Below are positions 27,084 through 35,877 of a stretch of DNA of 50,607 bases, piece after piece. The notes under the pieces were generated by a model. The model searched no databases and had not been told where the DNA came from. It saw nothing but the letters and a program-made list of their open reading frames with translations. The translations under genes and the position numbers were made by a program. Every line of letters starts with the position of its first letter. Position 1 is the first letter of the stretch. Source of the DNA: Paracoccaceae bacterium (GTDB lineage Bacteria; Pseudomonadota; Alphaproteobacteria; Rhodobacterales; Rhodobacteraceae); contig JAGXGW010000020.1 in assembly GCA_024636555.1 (NCBI GenBank), forward strand, positions 1-50,607, given 5' to 3'.

Positions 27084-28946
27084 TCATTTGCCGTCCTCCG
27101 GTGCGCGCATCAGGCCCCATTTCTCGGCCAGTTTGCGCGCGGTGCCGACAAGGCCGTCCGGGGCAAGGATCACCACGACGATGATGAGCACACCCAAGGC
27201 AAGACGCCAGTATTCGAAACGGGTGAGCACATCCTTGACCCCTTCCAGCGCCGCACCGCCGACAACGCCGCCCGAAAGGGTTTTGACACCGCCGAGGAAC
27301 ACGACGATGAGCGCATCAAAGCTGCGCACGATCTCAAGCTCGTTGGGGAACACGCTGCCCTTGGAGAAGACGAACAGCCCGCCCGCCAGCCCCGCCATCG
27401 CGCCGGCCAGCGCAAAGGCCGCCCATTGCACGCGCTTGGTGTGAATGCCCGTCGCCTCGGCCTGACGGGTGCTGTCACGCGCGGCGCGCAGGGCATAGCC
27501 GAAAGGGGAATGGGCCGCGTGGCGCAGGAACACGATACCACCCACGCAAATCACCAGCGTGAGGTAGAAAAAGACCATCGTGCTCGACGCCCAAGCCGAG
27601 GGCCAGATATTGACCAGCCCGTCATCGCCGCGCGTCACATCGCTCCACTGGAAGGCCAGCGACCACAGCAGTTGCGAGAAGGCCAGCGTGAGCATCGCGA
27701 AATAGACGCCTGTGAGCCGCAGGCAGACCCAGCCGATGATCACGGCCAGCAGTCCCGCACCCAGCGGGGCGAGTAACAGCGCCAGTTCCATCGGCGTGCC
27801 CGCATAGGTGACCAAAAGCGCGGCCGCATAGGCCCCGCCCCCGTAGAAGGCGGCGTGGCCAAAGCTGACCATGCCGCCCAGACCCAGCATGAAATGCAGG
27901 CTGGCGGCGAACAGGCAGAAAATCAGGATATCGGTCGTCAGCACCATCGCAAAGCTGGAGCCGTAGACCGGCATCAGCGCCAGCACGGCCAGCCCTGCGG
28001 CGACGATCATCCGCGCGCGCGGGCCTGCGGGTTTGATCGGGCGTTCCGGCTCTCCGACCTGCCCGTGCTCGCCTGCCACCTCGGGCCGTCCGAACAGGCC
28101 GTAAGGGCGGATCATCAGCACCAGCACCATGATGACGAAGATCAGCACCAGCGTACTTTGCGGGATGTAAGTCACGCCGAATACGCCCAGCACAGACACC
28201 AGCACCGCCGCCAGATAAGCCCCCGGCAGTGACCCCATCCCGCCGATCACGACCACCACGAAAATCGAGGTGAGGATGGTGAAATCCATCAGCAGATCGG
28301 CCCCGCCCTTGGGCAGTTGCAGCGCGCCGCCCAGACCGGCCATGGCGCAGCCCAGAAAGAACACGCCGGTGAACAGCCACGACTGGTTGACGCCCAGCGC
28401 GCCGACCATCTCGCGGTCCTGTGTGGCGGCGCGCACCAGCACGCCAACGCGGGTTTTGGTGATCAGGAACCACAGGGCCAGCGCCACGAAAGGCGTGATC
28501 GCCACCAAAGCCAGATCGTATTTCGGCACCGGTTCTCCCATGATGCGGATGATGCCGGTCAGGCCGGGCGCGCGCGGGCCCATCAGATCCTCGGCCCCCC
28601 ATGTCATCAGGGTCAGATCCTGAATGACAAGGATCACCCCGAAGGTGGCCACAAGCTGGAACAGCTCCGGCGCGCGGTAGACAGGGCGCAGCACGCAGAT
28701 TTCCACAATCACACCGATCAGCCCCACGATGACGCCAGTCAGCAGGATTGCAGCCCAGAACCCCACCATACCGGGCAGCATCTGCATCGTCGTATAGCCG
28801 ACATAGGCCCCCAGCATATAGAACGAGCCATGCGCGAAATTCACGATCCGCGTGACGCCGAAGATCAGTGACAGACCGGAAGCGACCATGAACAGCGCGC
28901 TGGCATTGGCCAGACCGGTCAGAAACTGCGCGATGAAAAATCCCAT
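27084..28946 (-). CDS. fused ABC transporter permease (LivH-LivM fusion)
   Basis: A 620-aa membrane protein that combines both permease subunits, normally separate genes of about 290-320 aa each. Residues 1-285 are LivH (GLSLIFGVTRIVNFAHGSFYMLGAYVG, TQDREMVGALGVN, GGMGSLPGAYLAA). A polar linker (GRPEVAGEHGQVGEPERPIKPAGPRAR, about 288-312) joins to LivM (LGLGGMVSFGHAAFYGGGAYAAALL, RAARDSTRQAEATGIHTKRVQWAAFALAGAMAGLAGGLF, FLGGVKTLSGGVVGGA). Both cytoplasmic coupling motifs are intact. No stop or frame change occurs in the linker, so the fusion looks genuine. The binding-protein gene is 165 nt upstream. Confidence 0.92.
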   Translation of the reverse strand: MGFFIAQFLTGLANASALFMVASGLSLIFGVTRIVNFAHGSFYMLGAYVGYTTMQMLPGMVGFWAAILLTGVIVGLIGVIVEICVLRPVYRAPELFQLVATFGVILVIQDLTLMTWGAEDLMGPRAPGLTGIIRIMGEPVPKYDLALVAITPFVALALWFLITKTRVGVLVRAATQDREMVGALGVNQSWLFTGVFFLGCAMAGLGGALQLPKGGADLLMDFTILTSIFVVVVIGGMGSLPGAYLAAVLVSVLGVFGVTYIPQSTLVLIFVIMVLVLMIRPYGLFGRPEVAGEHGQVGEPERPIKPAGPRARMIVAAGLAVLALMPVYGSSFAMVLTTDILIFCLFAASLHFMLGLGGMVSFGHAAFYGGGAYAAALLVTYAGTPMELALLLAPLGAGLLAVIIGWVCLRLTGVYFAMLTLAFSQLLWSLAFQWSDVTRGDDGLVNIWPSAWASSTMVFFYLTLVICVGGIVFLRHAAHSPFGYALRAARDSTRQAEATGIHTKRVQWAAFALAGAMAGLAGGLFVFSKGSVFPNELEIVRSFDALIVVFLGGVKTLSGGVVGGAALEGVKDVLTRFEYWRLALGVLIIVVVILAPDGLVGTARKLAEKWGLMRAPEDGK

Positions 28947-29073
28947 GAGGCGGTTCCGGTATCAGAAGGGGCAAGGATCGGACGGACAATCAGGCGCAGC
29001 GGGATTTTCCGGCGCGGTGAGGCTGTCCGGTGTTGTGGTGCACAGGATGGATGCGGGTCCGTCAGGGAGAAGC

Positions 29074-29104
29074 GCGCAAGAGGCGACGTGGCCGCCCCTT
29101 GCGC
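29074..29104 (-). promoter_or_regulatory. intercistronic hairpin after the ABC binding-protein gene
   Basis: Inverted repeat GCGCAAG-a-GGCG / CGCC-c-CTTGCGC with a 7-nt loop (11 pairs, one 1x1 mismatch), 7 nt beyond the binding-protein stop on the minus strand. No T-run follows. This is the third such element in the window between a binding-protein gene and its permease gene. Confidence 0.65.
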
Positions 29105-29111
29105 TGCGGTC

Positions 29112-30317
29112 TCAGTTGGCGGGGCGCATTTCGCGGACTTCCTCGTCGGTGGGCAGGTAATCGGCCCCGTCGCGATAGGCCCAGTCGACCATTACGCCTT
29201 TGCCGTCGCGCAGGGCGGTGGTGCCGACAAAGGCACCCATTGTCGCCTGATGATCGATCTCGCGGAAGGTGATCTGCCCGACGGGCGTGTCCACACCCAG
29301 CCCTTTGAACGCGGCCTTGAGGGCCTCGGTCTCGGTGCTGCCTGCCTTTTCCAGCGCGGCGTGGATCGACTGCACGGTCATATAACCGACCAGCGAGCCA
29401 AGGCGCGGATAGTCGTCGTATTTCGCCTGATAGGCCTCAACGAAGGCGGTATTGGCCTCGTCGCTGACGTCATACCAGGGGTAGCCGGTGACAACCCAGC
29501 CTTCGGGAGCTTCATCGACCAGCGGATCAAGGTATTCCGGCTCGCCTGTCAGCATGCCAAAGACCTTGCGATCATCGAACAGGCCACGGGTCGTACCCTC
29601 GCGGACGAAACGCGCCAGATCGGTGCCGAAGGTGACGTTGAAGATCGCGTCGGGCTTGGCGCGCTCCAGCGCCTGCGCCTCGGCGCCAGCGTCGATCTTG
29701 AACAGGGCGGGCCATTGTTCGGTAACGAATTCCACATCGGGCTTGAGGTCGGTCAGCACCTTTTTGAACGCCTCGACCGCTTCCTTGCCGTAGGCATAGT
29801 TGGGCGCGATCGTAGCATAGCGCACGGCGTCGGTTTGCGCGGCCTGTTCGGCCAGCATCGCCGCCTGCATATAGGTCGAGGAGCGCAGCCGGAACGTATA
29901 GTCATTGCCGCTGGCCCAGACGAGGGAATCCGCAAGCGGCTCGGAGGCGAGATAGATGAACTGCTTTTCCGCCGCAAGCGACGACAGCGCCAGCCCCACG
30001 TTGCTCAGGATCGAGCCGGTGATCATGACAGCGCCGTCGCGCGTCATCAGCTCCTCGGCGATCTTGATCGCCTCGCCGGGTTCGCCCTGATCGTCGCGGA
30101 AGATGAATTCCATCGGCTTGCCCAGCACGCCCCCTGCGGCGTTGAATTCTTCAAGCGCCAGTTCGATGCCCATCTTGTAGGGTTCGGCAAAGGCCGCCAT
30201 CCGCTTGTAATGGTTGATCTCGCCGATCTTGATCGTGTCCTGCGCGAGGGCGGGCAGTCCTGTCATGGCAAGTGCCGCAGCGCCCACCAGTGATTTGAGA
30301 AACGTCTTGCGGTGCAT
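29112..30317 (-). CDS. ABC transporter substrate-binding protein (LivJ/HAAT family)
   Basis: A 401-aa periplasmic type I binding protein. The N-terminus MHRKTFLKSLVGAAALAMTGLPALA is a Sec signal peptide, cleaved near residue 25. The mature part starts QDTIKIGEINHYKRMAAFAEPYKMGIELALEEFNAAGGVLGKPMEFIFRDDQGEP, the standard Peripla_BP_6 start. It lies 27 nt downstream of the Rieske oxygenase gene and upstream of the fused permease, so oxygenase and importer appear co-expressed. The ligand is unknown. The binding site is not evidently the LivJ type, and related HAAT proteins include binders of aromatic acids. Confidence 0.92.
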   Translation of the reverse strand: MHRKTFLKSLVGAAALAMTGLPALAQDTIKIGEINHYKRMAAFAEPYKMGIELALEEFNAAGGVLGKPMEFIFRDDQGEPGEAIKIAEELMTRDGAVMITGSILSNVGLALSSLAAEKQFIYLASEPLADSLVWASGNDYTFRLRSSTYMQAAMLAEQAAQTDAVRYATIAPNYAYGKEAVEAFKKVLTDLKPDVEFVTEQWPALFKIDAGAEAQALERAKPDAIFNVTFGTDLARFVREGTTRGLFDDRKVFGMLTGEPEYLDPLVDEAPEGWVVTGYPWYDVSDEANTAFVEAYQAKYDDYPRLGSLVGYMTVQSIHAALEKAGSTETEALKAAFKGLGVDTPVGQITFREIDHQATMGAFVGTTALRDGKGVMVDWAYRDGADYLPTDEEVREMRPAN

Positions 30318-30344
30318 TTGGGTATCCTTTGCTGTTAGCGCGCC

Positions 30345-31412
30345 TTAGTCGTGCTGGACGAAGGTCGGTCTTACGGGGTCGCCAAGGTCTGTTGTGGCCT
30401 CGGCCTCGATGAGGTCACGGATCCTTTTACGGTATACGTTCGGTCCCTTGTCGATAGCAATCCGTATGGGTTTGCGTTTTTGGGGACGCTGTTCCTCGAT
30501 ATGGATCGCCTCGAGGATGTCCTTGTCCTCGGCAAAGGCGACGCGGAACATCGCATCCATCTGCGCTGAGGCCGCATCGTCGCCCACGGCGGCGTTGCGG
30601 ATATGCATCCAGTGGTCGATCGTGTAATCCTCGGTCACAGGCGTAACGAAATGCAGCGCGAAGATCCGCACGCCCTGCTGGCGGTCCTCCTCGGGCAGGT
30701 TCAGCGTGGCATCGGCGCTGCCGAAATCGATCACGGCGGTGCTAGGCAGGTGCAGATGGTAGTAATGCCAGCGGTCGACATTGCCGGAAAAGCCGCCGAA
30801 TTTCTGGAAAAACCCCACCGGCGGCGCATCCCTGATCCAGCGCCATGCAACGATGGACTTTCCAGCGGTGCTGACATGGACGGGCACGTTTTCAGAGGCG
30901 GCGCTGCCCAGCGTGGTGGGATGGACAAAACTGACATGCGCGGGATCGACAAGGTTTTCCGCCACGTTGAGGTAATTGGCGTGCAGATGCAGCGCGTCGC
31001 CGTGATGCACATGCCATGCGGGGTCGCTGAACTCGGGCATGTCGAAGATGGTGGCGGGATCGGCCCGGTCGGGATCGCCCATCCAGATCCAGACGATACC
31101 GTGGCGCTCAATTACAGGATAGACATCGACATAGGCGCTGGCGGGCAGATTGTCCTGCCCCGGCACGCGCACGCAGGCCCCCGTCCGGTCGAAGGTCATG
31201 CCGTGATAGCCGCACTGGATCGTGTCGCCGATGCGCTTGCCCTTGGACAGGGGCAGCTGACGGTGCGGGCAGCGATCCTCAAGCGCGACAAGCGCGCCGT
31301 CGCTGGCACGGAACAGCACGAGCGTCTCGTTCACAATGGTCAGCGCGCGCATATCCGCGCCGAAATCATGGGACCATCCGGCGACGTACCAGGCATTTTT
31401 CACAAAAGACAT
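30345..31412 (-). CDS. Rieske non-heme iron oxygenase, VanA-like alpha subunit
   Basis: A 355-aa terminal oxygenase. The Rieske cluster ligands are Cys48-x-His50 (CPHRQLPL) and Cys67-x2-His70 (CGYHGM). The mononuclear iron site is NVAENLVDPAHVSFVHP, with His159 and His164 and bridging Asp156. This architecture is that of vanillate O-demethylase and related O-/N-demethylases or mono-oxygenases. The start MSFVKNAWYVAGW at 31412 has GGAGAGG upstream. No reductase gene is adjacent; the nearest is the GbcB-like reductase at 44699. It heads the operon with the Liv-type importer and diverges from a MarR gene. The substrate could be an N- or O-methylated aromatic. Confidence 0.9.
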   Translation of the reverse strand: MSFVKNAWYVAGWSHDFGADMRALTIVNETLVLFRASDGALVALEDRCPHRQLPLSKGKRIGDTIQCGYHGMTFDRTGACVRVPGQDNLPASAYVDVYPVIERHGIVWIWMGDPDRADPATIFDMPEFSDPAWHVHHGDALHLHANYLNVAENLVDPAHVSFVHPTTLGSAASENVPVHVSTAGKSIVAWRWIRDAPPVGFFQKFGGFSGNVDRWHYYHLHLPSTAVIDFGSADATLNLPEEDRQQGVRIFALHFVTPVTEDYTIDHWMHIRNAAVGDDAASAQMDAMFRVAFAEDKDILEAIHIEEQRPQKRKPIRIAIDKGPNVYRKRIRDLIEAEATTDLGDPVRPTFVQHD

Positions 31413-31560
31413 CGCCTCTCCTTCCGGCTGGGCCGCCCCTGAGAAAAGGGCGGTTTGCTTGGATCCTTGACTGTGCGGCACCCATGCAGCCGATCTGTGC
31501 GTCACCTGTGGCGACCGATCGGCGCGGGCCTTGATCTTTCCCTCATACGGCATCAAAAAC

Positions 31561-31578
31561 TTGTTAGCTGTCAAACAA
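31561..31578. promoter_or_regulatory. candidate MarR operator in the Rieske/MarR divergent promoter
   Basis: An 18-bp imperfect palindrome of form TTGTT-n8-AACAA sits in the 279-bp spacer between the Rieske oxygenase gene (start 31412) and the divergent MarR gene (start 31692). The spacer also contains AT-rich stretches flanking it. Binding by the neighbouring MarR protein is an inference. Confidence 0.45.
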
Positions 31579-31691
31579 TTTTTTACCGAGAAACAGGAAA
31601 TGGACCCTGCCCGCCTTTCGTGAAACACTGGCGCCCGGATGATAGGCATTGCAGCGGTTCACGCCCGGTTGCACCGCAGGAAAGACGAGCG

Positions 31692-32120
31692 ATGGATACC
31701 GACAACCGCGACAGACCCGGCTACCGGCTGGAAGACCAGATCGGCTTCAAGCTGCGGCTGGCGAACCAGAAACATCTCGAGGTTTTCGCCCGGATGATGC
31801 CGGATGTCACCCCCACGCAATTTGCCGTGCTGGCCAAGCTGCTGGCGCAGGGGGCGATCTCGCAAAACCAGCTGGGCAGGCTTGTGGGGATGGACGCCGC
31901 CACGACCAAAGGCGTGGTGGAACGGTTGCGCGCCAAGGGCTTTGTGTTGCGGACCAAAAGCACCAGCGACATGCGGCGGCTGGATATTTCCCTGACGCCC
32001 GAGGGGCGCGCCTTCGCGCGACAGGCGGTAGAGACAGCCACGGGTATTTCCGCCGCCACGGCCGGCAACCTGACGCCCCGCGAGCTGGCGCGGCTTCTGG
32101 AACTGCTCGACAAGCTGTGA
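31692..32120 (+). CDS. MarR family transcriptional regulator
   Basis: A 142-aa winged-helix regulator. TPTQFAVLAKLLAQGAISQNQLGRLVGMDAATTKGVVERLRAKGFVLRTKSTSDMRRLDISLTPEGRAFA gives the full MarR DNA-binding domain, including the wing DMRRLDISLT (DxRR). ATG at 31692 begins MDTDNRDRPGYRLEDQIGFKL, a normal family start; GACGAGCG precedes it. It is divergent from the Rieske/importer operon and convergent with the DUF1185/hydroxynicotinate-reductase operon, so it may control one or both. Confidence 0.9.
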   Translation: MDTDNRDRPGYRLEDQIGFKLRLANQKHLEVFARMMPDVTPTQFAVLAKLLAQGAISQNQLGRLVGMDAATTKGVVERLRAKGFVLRTKSTSDMRRLDISLTPEGRAFARQAVETATGISAATAGNLTPRELARLLELLDKL

Positions 32121-32356
32121 ACACCCAGCCTTTCATCGTTCTCCAAATACTCAAATCCGGCATTGCCGCAGGCGCTGGCGCGCGTTGCACTTAGTTCAAC
32201 TCAACCTAATCAAGCGCGAAAGGCAGCTTTGCAGGACAGGCGCGGAACAAAGCGCGAAGCGCCGCTGCGCCCCCCCGGCACGGCGATGCGCGGATCGTTG
32301 GCAGTCCGCTCATAGCTCCAACGAGGCAAAAGGTATCTTGTGTCAGATGGCGCGCT

Positions 32357-32941
32357 CTAGCGCAGCCCGTCTTTGCCCTCGGCTTGCCTATGGGTCAGCC
32401 CGCCGACGCGGGGCAAGGGGCGGCCCGAATCTGTCACAGCCACGGCGACCATGATCTCGCCCGCGCGCGGCGCATCGTTCAGGCGCACTTCGATCCCGTC
32501 GAAATGGCTGCGGACATAGGCGGCATCCTTGTGGCCCAAGGGCACGTCGAGCGCCTGCCCCGGCCCGCCCATTTTCTTGGAGGACGGCACGAGGGCCGCG
32601 CCCTTTTCGACCGCCGCCCGCAATGGTGCGCCCAATTTAGGGTGCAGGATCGCGGCAGCATGTTCCAGCTCTCCGCCCTCGCCCACCATCGCGGCCTTGC
32701 CATAGCTTTGCGCCTCGGCGGGTGTGATGCCCAAGGCGGCAACGCAACGCGCGCCCAACAGACCGCCCAGTTCCGCGCCGATCTCGATCAGGTCGGACAG
32801 GTCTTCGGCATAGCAGCCCGCGAAAGGGTTGGCGATGACCGCGACAGCCACGGCCTTGCGGGTGGGCGGTGCGATTGTCTGGCCTGCCTCAAGGTGGGTT
32901 TCCTCGACCCAGACGGCGATCTTGCGGATCTCGGCGCTCAT
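32357..32941 (-). CDS. DUF1185 (AA_synth) family protein, copy 1
   Basis: A 194-aa protein of the DUF1185 / amino acid synthesis family, whose Bordetella member BB2672 has a chorismate-mutase-like fold but no proven reaction. Conserved blocks are AVAVIANPFAGCYAEDLSDLIEIG, SYGKAAMVGEGGELEHAAAILHPKLGAPLR, ALVPSSKKMGGPGQALDVPLGHKDAAYVRSHFDGIEVRLNDAPRAGEI. It is the last gene of the six-gene operon and overlaps its equal-length paralogue by ATGA. Function in pyridine-ring catabolism is inferred from context only. Confidence 0.88.
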   Translation of the reverse strand: MSAEIRKIAVWVEETHLEAGQTIAPPTRKAVAVAVIANPFAGCYAEDLSDLIEIGAELGGLLGARCVAALGITPAEAQSYGKAAMVGEGGELEHAAAILHPKLGAPLRAAVEKGAALVPSSKKMGGPGQALDVPLGHKDAAYVRSHFDGIEVRLNDAPRAGEIMVAVAVTDSGRPLPRVGGLTHRQAEGKDGLR

Positions 32942-33522
32942 CTCAGTCCGTCCTTTCCGGTGATCTTTTCGGCTTCCAGCCCGCCTGCGCGGTTATGCAC
33001 CCGCGCGCCCGTGGTCATGACCAGCATCAGCGCCAGTTCAGCGGCGCGGGGCGCATCGTTCAGGCCCAGTTCCATCGCATCGAAATGGCTGCGGACGTAA
33101 GAGGCGTTGATATGCGTCACAGGCACATCCAGCCGCGCGCCGACACCGCCCACCTTCTTGGTGGAGGGTACAATCGCCATGGCATCGCCCAGCACCTCGC
33201 GCATCGCATAACCGCCCGGCGCATGCCAGAGCGCGCCGTGCTCCAATTCGCCATCCGCGCCGACAATCGCACCCTTGCCGTAACCTTCGACCAGCTTGGG
33301 ATCACCGCCCAAAAGGTCTACCAGTCGGCGCGCCATCATCAGCCCCAGCGGTTTGAGGTCTTCCATGAAAGGCTGGATATCCTCGACATACGCACCTGCG
33401 AAAGGGTTGCGGATCACGGCGATCACGGCAGCGCGGCGCAGCGGCGTGTTGGCGCGGGGGCCGCCTTCGTGGAAAATCTCCTCGGTGACGTTCATGATCT
33501 TGCGGATCTCGACCTCAGGCAT
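32938..33522 (-). CDS. DUF1185 (AA_synth) family protein, copy 2
   Basis: A 194-aa paralogue of the gene just downstream. Shared blocks are AVIAVIRNPFAGAYVEDIQPFMEDL, GYGKGAIVGADGELEHGALWHAPGGYAMR, AIVPSTKKVGGVGARLDVPVTHINASYVRSHFDAMELGLNDAPRAAELAL, and the last residues KITGKDGLR match EGKDGLR of copy 1. Start MPEVEIRKI at 33522 has AAGGAG upstream. It overlaps UPF0280 by 8 nt and copy 1 by 4 nt. Two diverged copies of identical length in one operon suggest a hetero-oligomer or two sequential, similar reactions. Confidence 0.88.
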   Translation of the reverse strand: MPEVEIRKIMNVTEEIFHEGGPRANTPLRRAAVIAVIRNPFAGAYVEDIQPFMEDLKPLGLMMARRLVDLLGGDPKLVEGYGKGAIVGADGELEHGALWHAPGGYAMREVLGDAMAIVPSTKKVGGVGARLDVPVTHINASYVRSHFDAMELGLNDAPRAAELALMLVMTTGARVHNRAGGLEAEKITGKDGLR

Positions 33523-34381
33523 GCTGCAGGCTCCTTGCTGTCGGGGCCGTGGCCCTCGGGAATTGTCCGAAACTGACGCCCTGACCTTGCAGGACCAGTG
33601 CCGCCGCCGCAATGGCGCCGGTTGCATGGAGAGCACGCGCGCGCGCCGCGCCGCGTGACAGGGCGAGCGCGATATCGGCGGGGGACAGCGGTCCGACCTG
33701 CGTGACCACCAGACGCGCACCAAGGTCGCTGTCGGGGAACACCTGCCGCGCGGGGCGGCGGGCGATGGCGGGATGGTCGGGCAGATCGACCGCGTTGGCA
33801 ATCAGCGTGGCGGCGGCATCGGCCTGCGCGGCACAGGCGGCGAGCACCGTAACCGATGTGGCGATTCCGCGCGACAGGCTGCGCCCGCCCTGCCCTGATG
33901 TGGCGAGACCGCCGATACCGTCTGCGGCGTGGAGCGTGATCTGGCCGTGCGTCTGCCCGTCCAGCCCCGCGATGGCAGCGCGGTAGCTTTCACCGGGGGC
34001 CAGATGCAGCGCGATATCGCCGCCGTTGTTGACATAGGCGCGACGCAGCGGCGTGGCGGCCAGCATCGCGGCCAGAACCGTATCCGCGACCGATCCGGCG
34101 ACGGCGGCCATGGGGGTGATGAAATCCCCCTGCGCCGTGGCGGTGCAGGCGTGGTGCATCCGGCGGGCGATGCTGCCCTTCGGGACTGTGCCCAAAGTCT
34201 GGCGTAGCAGGGGCAGTTCGGCGACCAGTTCATCCAGCACGGTGGCAAAACGGTCCCGCGCGGCGCGGTAGGCGATGCGGCGCGCCGCCTCACCGCGCTC
34301 CTCGGCCATGATGATCAGGTCGATCGGGCCGTGATGCAGATGCAGGCGGCCATCCGGCAAAAGGCTGGCTTGCGGGGCCAT
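33515..34381 (-). CDS. UPF0280 family protein (ApbE-related)
   Basis: A 288-aa cytosolic protein of the UPF0280 family, distantly related to the ApbE flavin transferases. Conserved stretches are DFITPMAAVAGSVADTVLAAML, RRAYVNNGGDIALHL and the Gly-rich IGGLATSGQGGRSLSRGIATSVTVLAACAAQADAAATLIANAVD, which resembles the ApbE substrate loop. It lies between the hydroxynicotinate-reductase gene (1-nt overlap) and the DUF1185 pair (8-nt overlap). The role is unknown; flavin or cofactor modification of a neighbour is one possibility. Confidence 0.85.
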   Translation of the reverse strand: MAPQASLLPDGRLHLHHGPIDLIIMAEERGEAARRIAYRAARDRFATVLDELVAELPLLRQTLGTVPKGSIARRMHHACTATAQGDFITPMAAVAGSVADTVLAAMLAATPLRRAYVNNGGDIALHLAPGESYRAAIAGLDGQTHGQITLHAADGIGGLATSGQGGRSLSRGIATSVTVLAACAAQADAAATLIANAVDLPDHPAIARRPARQVFPDSDLGARLVVTQVGPLSPADIALALSRGAARARALHATGAIAAAALVLQGQGVSFGQFPRATAPTARSLQHA

Positions 34382-35877
34382 CAGCGGCGCCCCTTCCTGT
34401 CAGGCCGCCAGCGGTAGTTCTGCGGATCATGCGGGTCGGGCTGGCTGACATTGGGCAGCACCTTGCGGATCGCGGGGGTCAGTACCTCGGCCACGGGGCG
34501 GATATGGTTGATATGACCGCCCAAGGCCGCATAATCCGCCAGCCGCAGGGTAAATTCGATGGGGGCGACAAGCGCAGGCGTGGGGACATAGCCGAAGGAA
34601 TTGGTGGGCATATCCATCACATCGGCCATCACGGTGATGCCGCCACCCGGCCAGACATAGGCCTCCGCCCCGCCGCAGGACACATATGTCAGCGCGTCCT
34701 TGACAGACCGCGTCAGCCGCACGGGGTTCTCGGTCACGCCCGCACGCAAAGACCCGCCCGCGCCGCCCATGAACAGCACCGAGCATAGCGAGGGTTCGCA
34801 GTTTTCCGCAATCCGTTCGGCGGTGGCCAGCAGCGAGGGCGTGATCTCGGCTGGTTGCGCGACAAGCGCATCGTCCAGCACATAATAGGCCCATTGCTCG
34901 CCCGTGGTCGAGATCATCAGCAGACGCAGGCCGGGCCATGCCAGCTTCGGATCGGCGGGTTTGAGGATGGTCAGCGGGTCCTCGACATCGGTGCCGCCCC
35001 AGCCGGTGCCGGGTTCTGCCACCTGGAAATAGCGCCCCGGCGTGGATTTGCGGCCCTTCACCTTGATGCCGGACAGGCGCATCTCCAGCCCTTTGCCCGC
35101 CTCGTGTTCGCTCAGCACGCCGGTGATGTGGTCATCGACGACCACCACCTCGTCGACATGGCCGTGCCATTGTTTGGCGAACATCCCGATGGTGGCAGAC
35201 CCGCAGCCCACGCGCATCAGTTTCTCGGGGGTGCCGTTGATGATCGGCGCATGGCCTGCCTGCACCACGATTGAAACGCCCTCGTCGATCTGCATCTCCA
35301 CCGCCTCGCGGTTGCACAGACGCATCAGCGCGTCGCAGGTCACGCGGCCTTCTTTCTTGGAGCCACCTGTGAGGTGTTCGACCCCGCCCAGCGACAGCAT
35401 TTTGGAGCCGTATTCGGCAGTCATCACATGGCCGACCGCCTCGCCATCCACCCGCACGATGGCGCGCTCTGGGCCGATGTGACGGTCGGTGTCGATCTTC
35501 ACCTTCACGCCGCAATAGCTGAAGATGCCTTCGGTGACGACGGTGACCATATCGACGCCCTCGACCAACTGCGAGACGATGAAGGGCGCGGGTTTGTAAT
35601 CGGGATAGGTGGTTCCCGCACCTACGGCGGTGACAAAGGTGCGGTTGCCCTGGATCACGTCGCCGTCCCAGTCCTGCGCGTTCTCGCCTTGGTCAAGGAA
35701 GGCCACGGCCTGCGCGCCGCCCTGAATGACGGTAAGCGGATCAAGGCGCACCAGTTCGCCCGCGTGGTTGGCGTAGCGGTCACAGGCACCCGCCTTGCCA
35801 TCGGCGATGTAGCACATCACGGGGCAGGCATCGCAGCGGATTTTCTCTGCGCTCGGAGGCGCATTGTCGTCAGGCAT
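34381..35877 (-). CDS. hnr: 6-hydroxynicotinate reductase-like iron-sulfur protein
   Basis: A 498-aa protein matching the family named 6-hydroxynicotinate reductase, after the ferredoxin-dependent Eubacterium barkeri enzyme that reduces 6-hydroxynicotinate to 1,4,5,6-tetrahydro-6-oxonicotinate. Four N-terminal cysteines (15, 18, 22, 32 in CDACPVMC...GACDRY) fit a 4Fe-4S cluster. Further recognisable blocks are [55 protein letters not shown] and [23 protein letters not shown]. It overlaps the Mo-hydroxylase gene by 8 nt and UPF0280 by 1 nt. The exact ring substrate (nicotinate-derived or another hydroxypyridine acid) is open. Confidence 0.85.
   Translation of the reverse strand: MPDDNAPPSAEKIRCDACPVMCYIADGKAGACDRYANHAGELVRLDPLTVIQGGAQAVAFLDQGENAQDWDGDVIQGNRTFVTAVGAGTTYPDYKPAPFIVSQLVEGVDMVTVVTEGIFSYCGVKVKIDTDRHIGPERAIVRVDGEAVGHVMTAEYGSKMLSLGGVEHLTGGSKKEGRVTCDALMRLCNREAVEMQIDEGVSIVVQAGHAPIINGTPEKLMRVGCGSATIGMFAKQWHGHVDEVVVVDDHITGVLSEHEAGKGLEMRLSGIKVKGRKSTPGRYFQVAEPGTGWGGTDVEDPLTILKPADPKLAWPGLRLLMISTTGEQWAYYVLDDALVAQPAEITPSLLATAERIAENCEPSLCSVLFMGGAGGSLRAGVTENPVRLTRSVKDALTYVSCGGAEAYVWPGGGITVMADVMDMPTNSFGYVPTPALVAPIEFTLRLADYAALGGHINHIRPVAEVLTPAIRKVLPNVSQPDPHDPQNYRWRPDRKGRR

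Noticed and set aside
30432..30437. Another GTATAC word as a possible FadR-type operator
   Set aside because: It lies inside the Rieske oxygenase coding region, lacks the flanking symmetry and is far from a promoter.
32121..32356. Possible third copy of the structured intergenic repeat in the spacer between the MarR and DUF1185 genes
   Set aside because: It is GC-rich with a small GCGC hairpin, but lacks the GGCAGTTTATCG word and the ordered stems of the two real copies. Nothing else was recognised in this 236-bp spacer.
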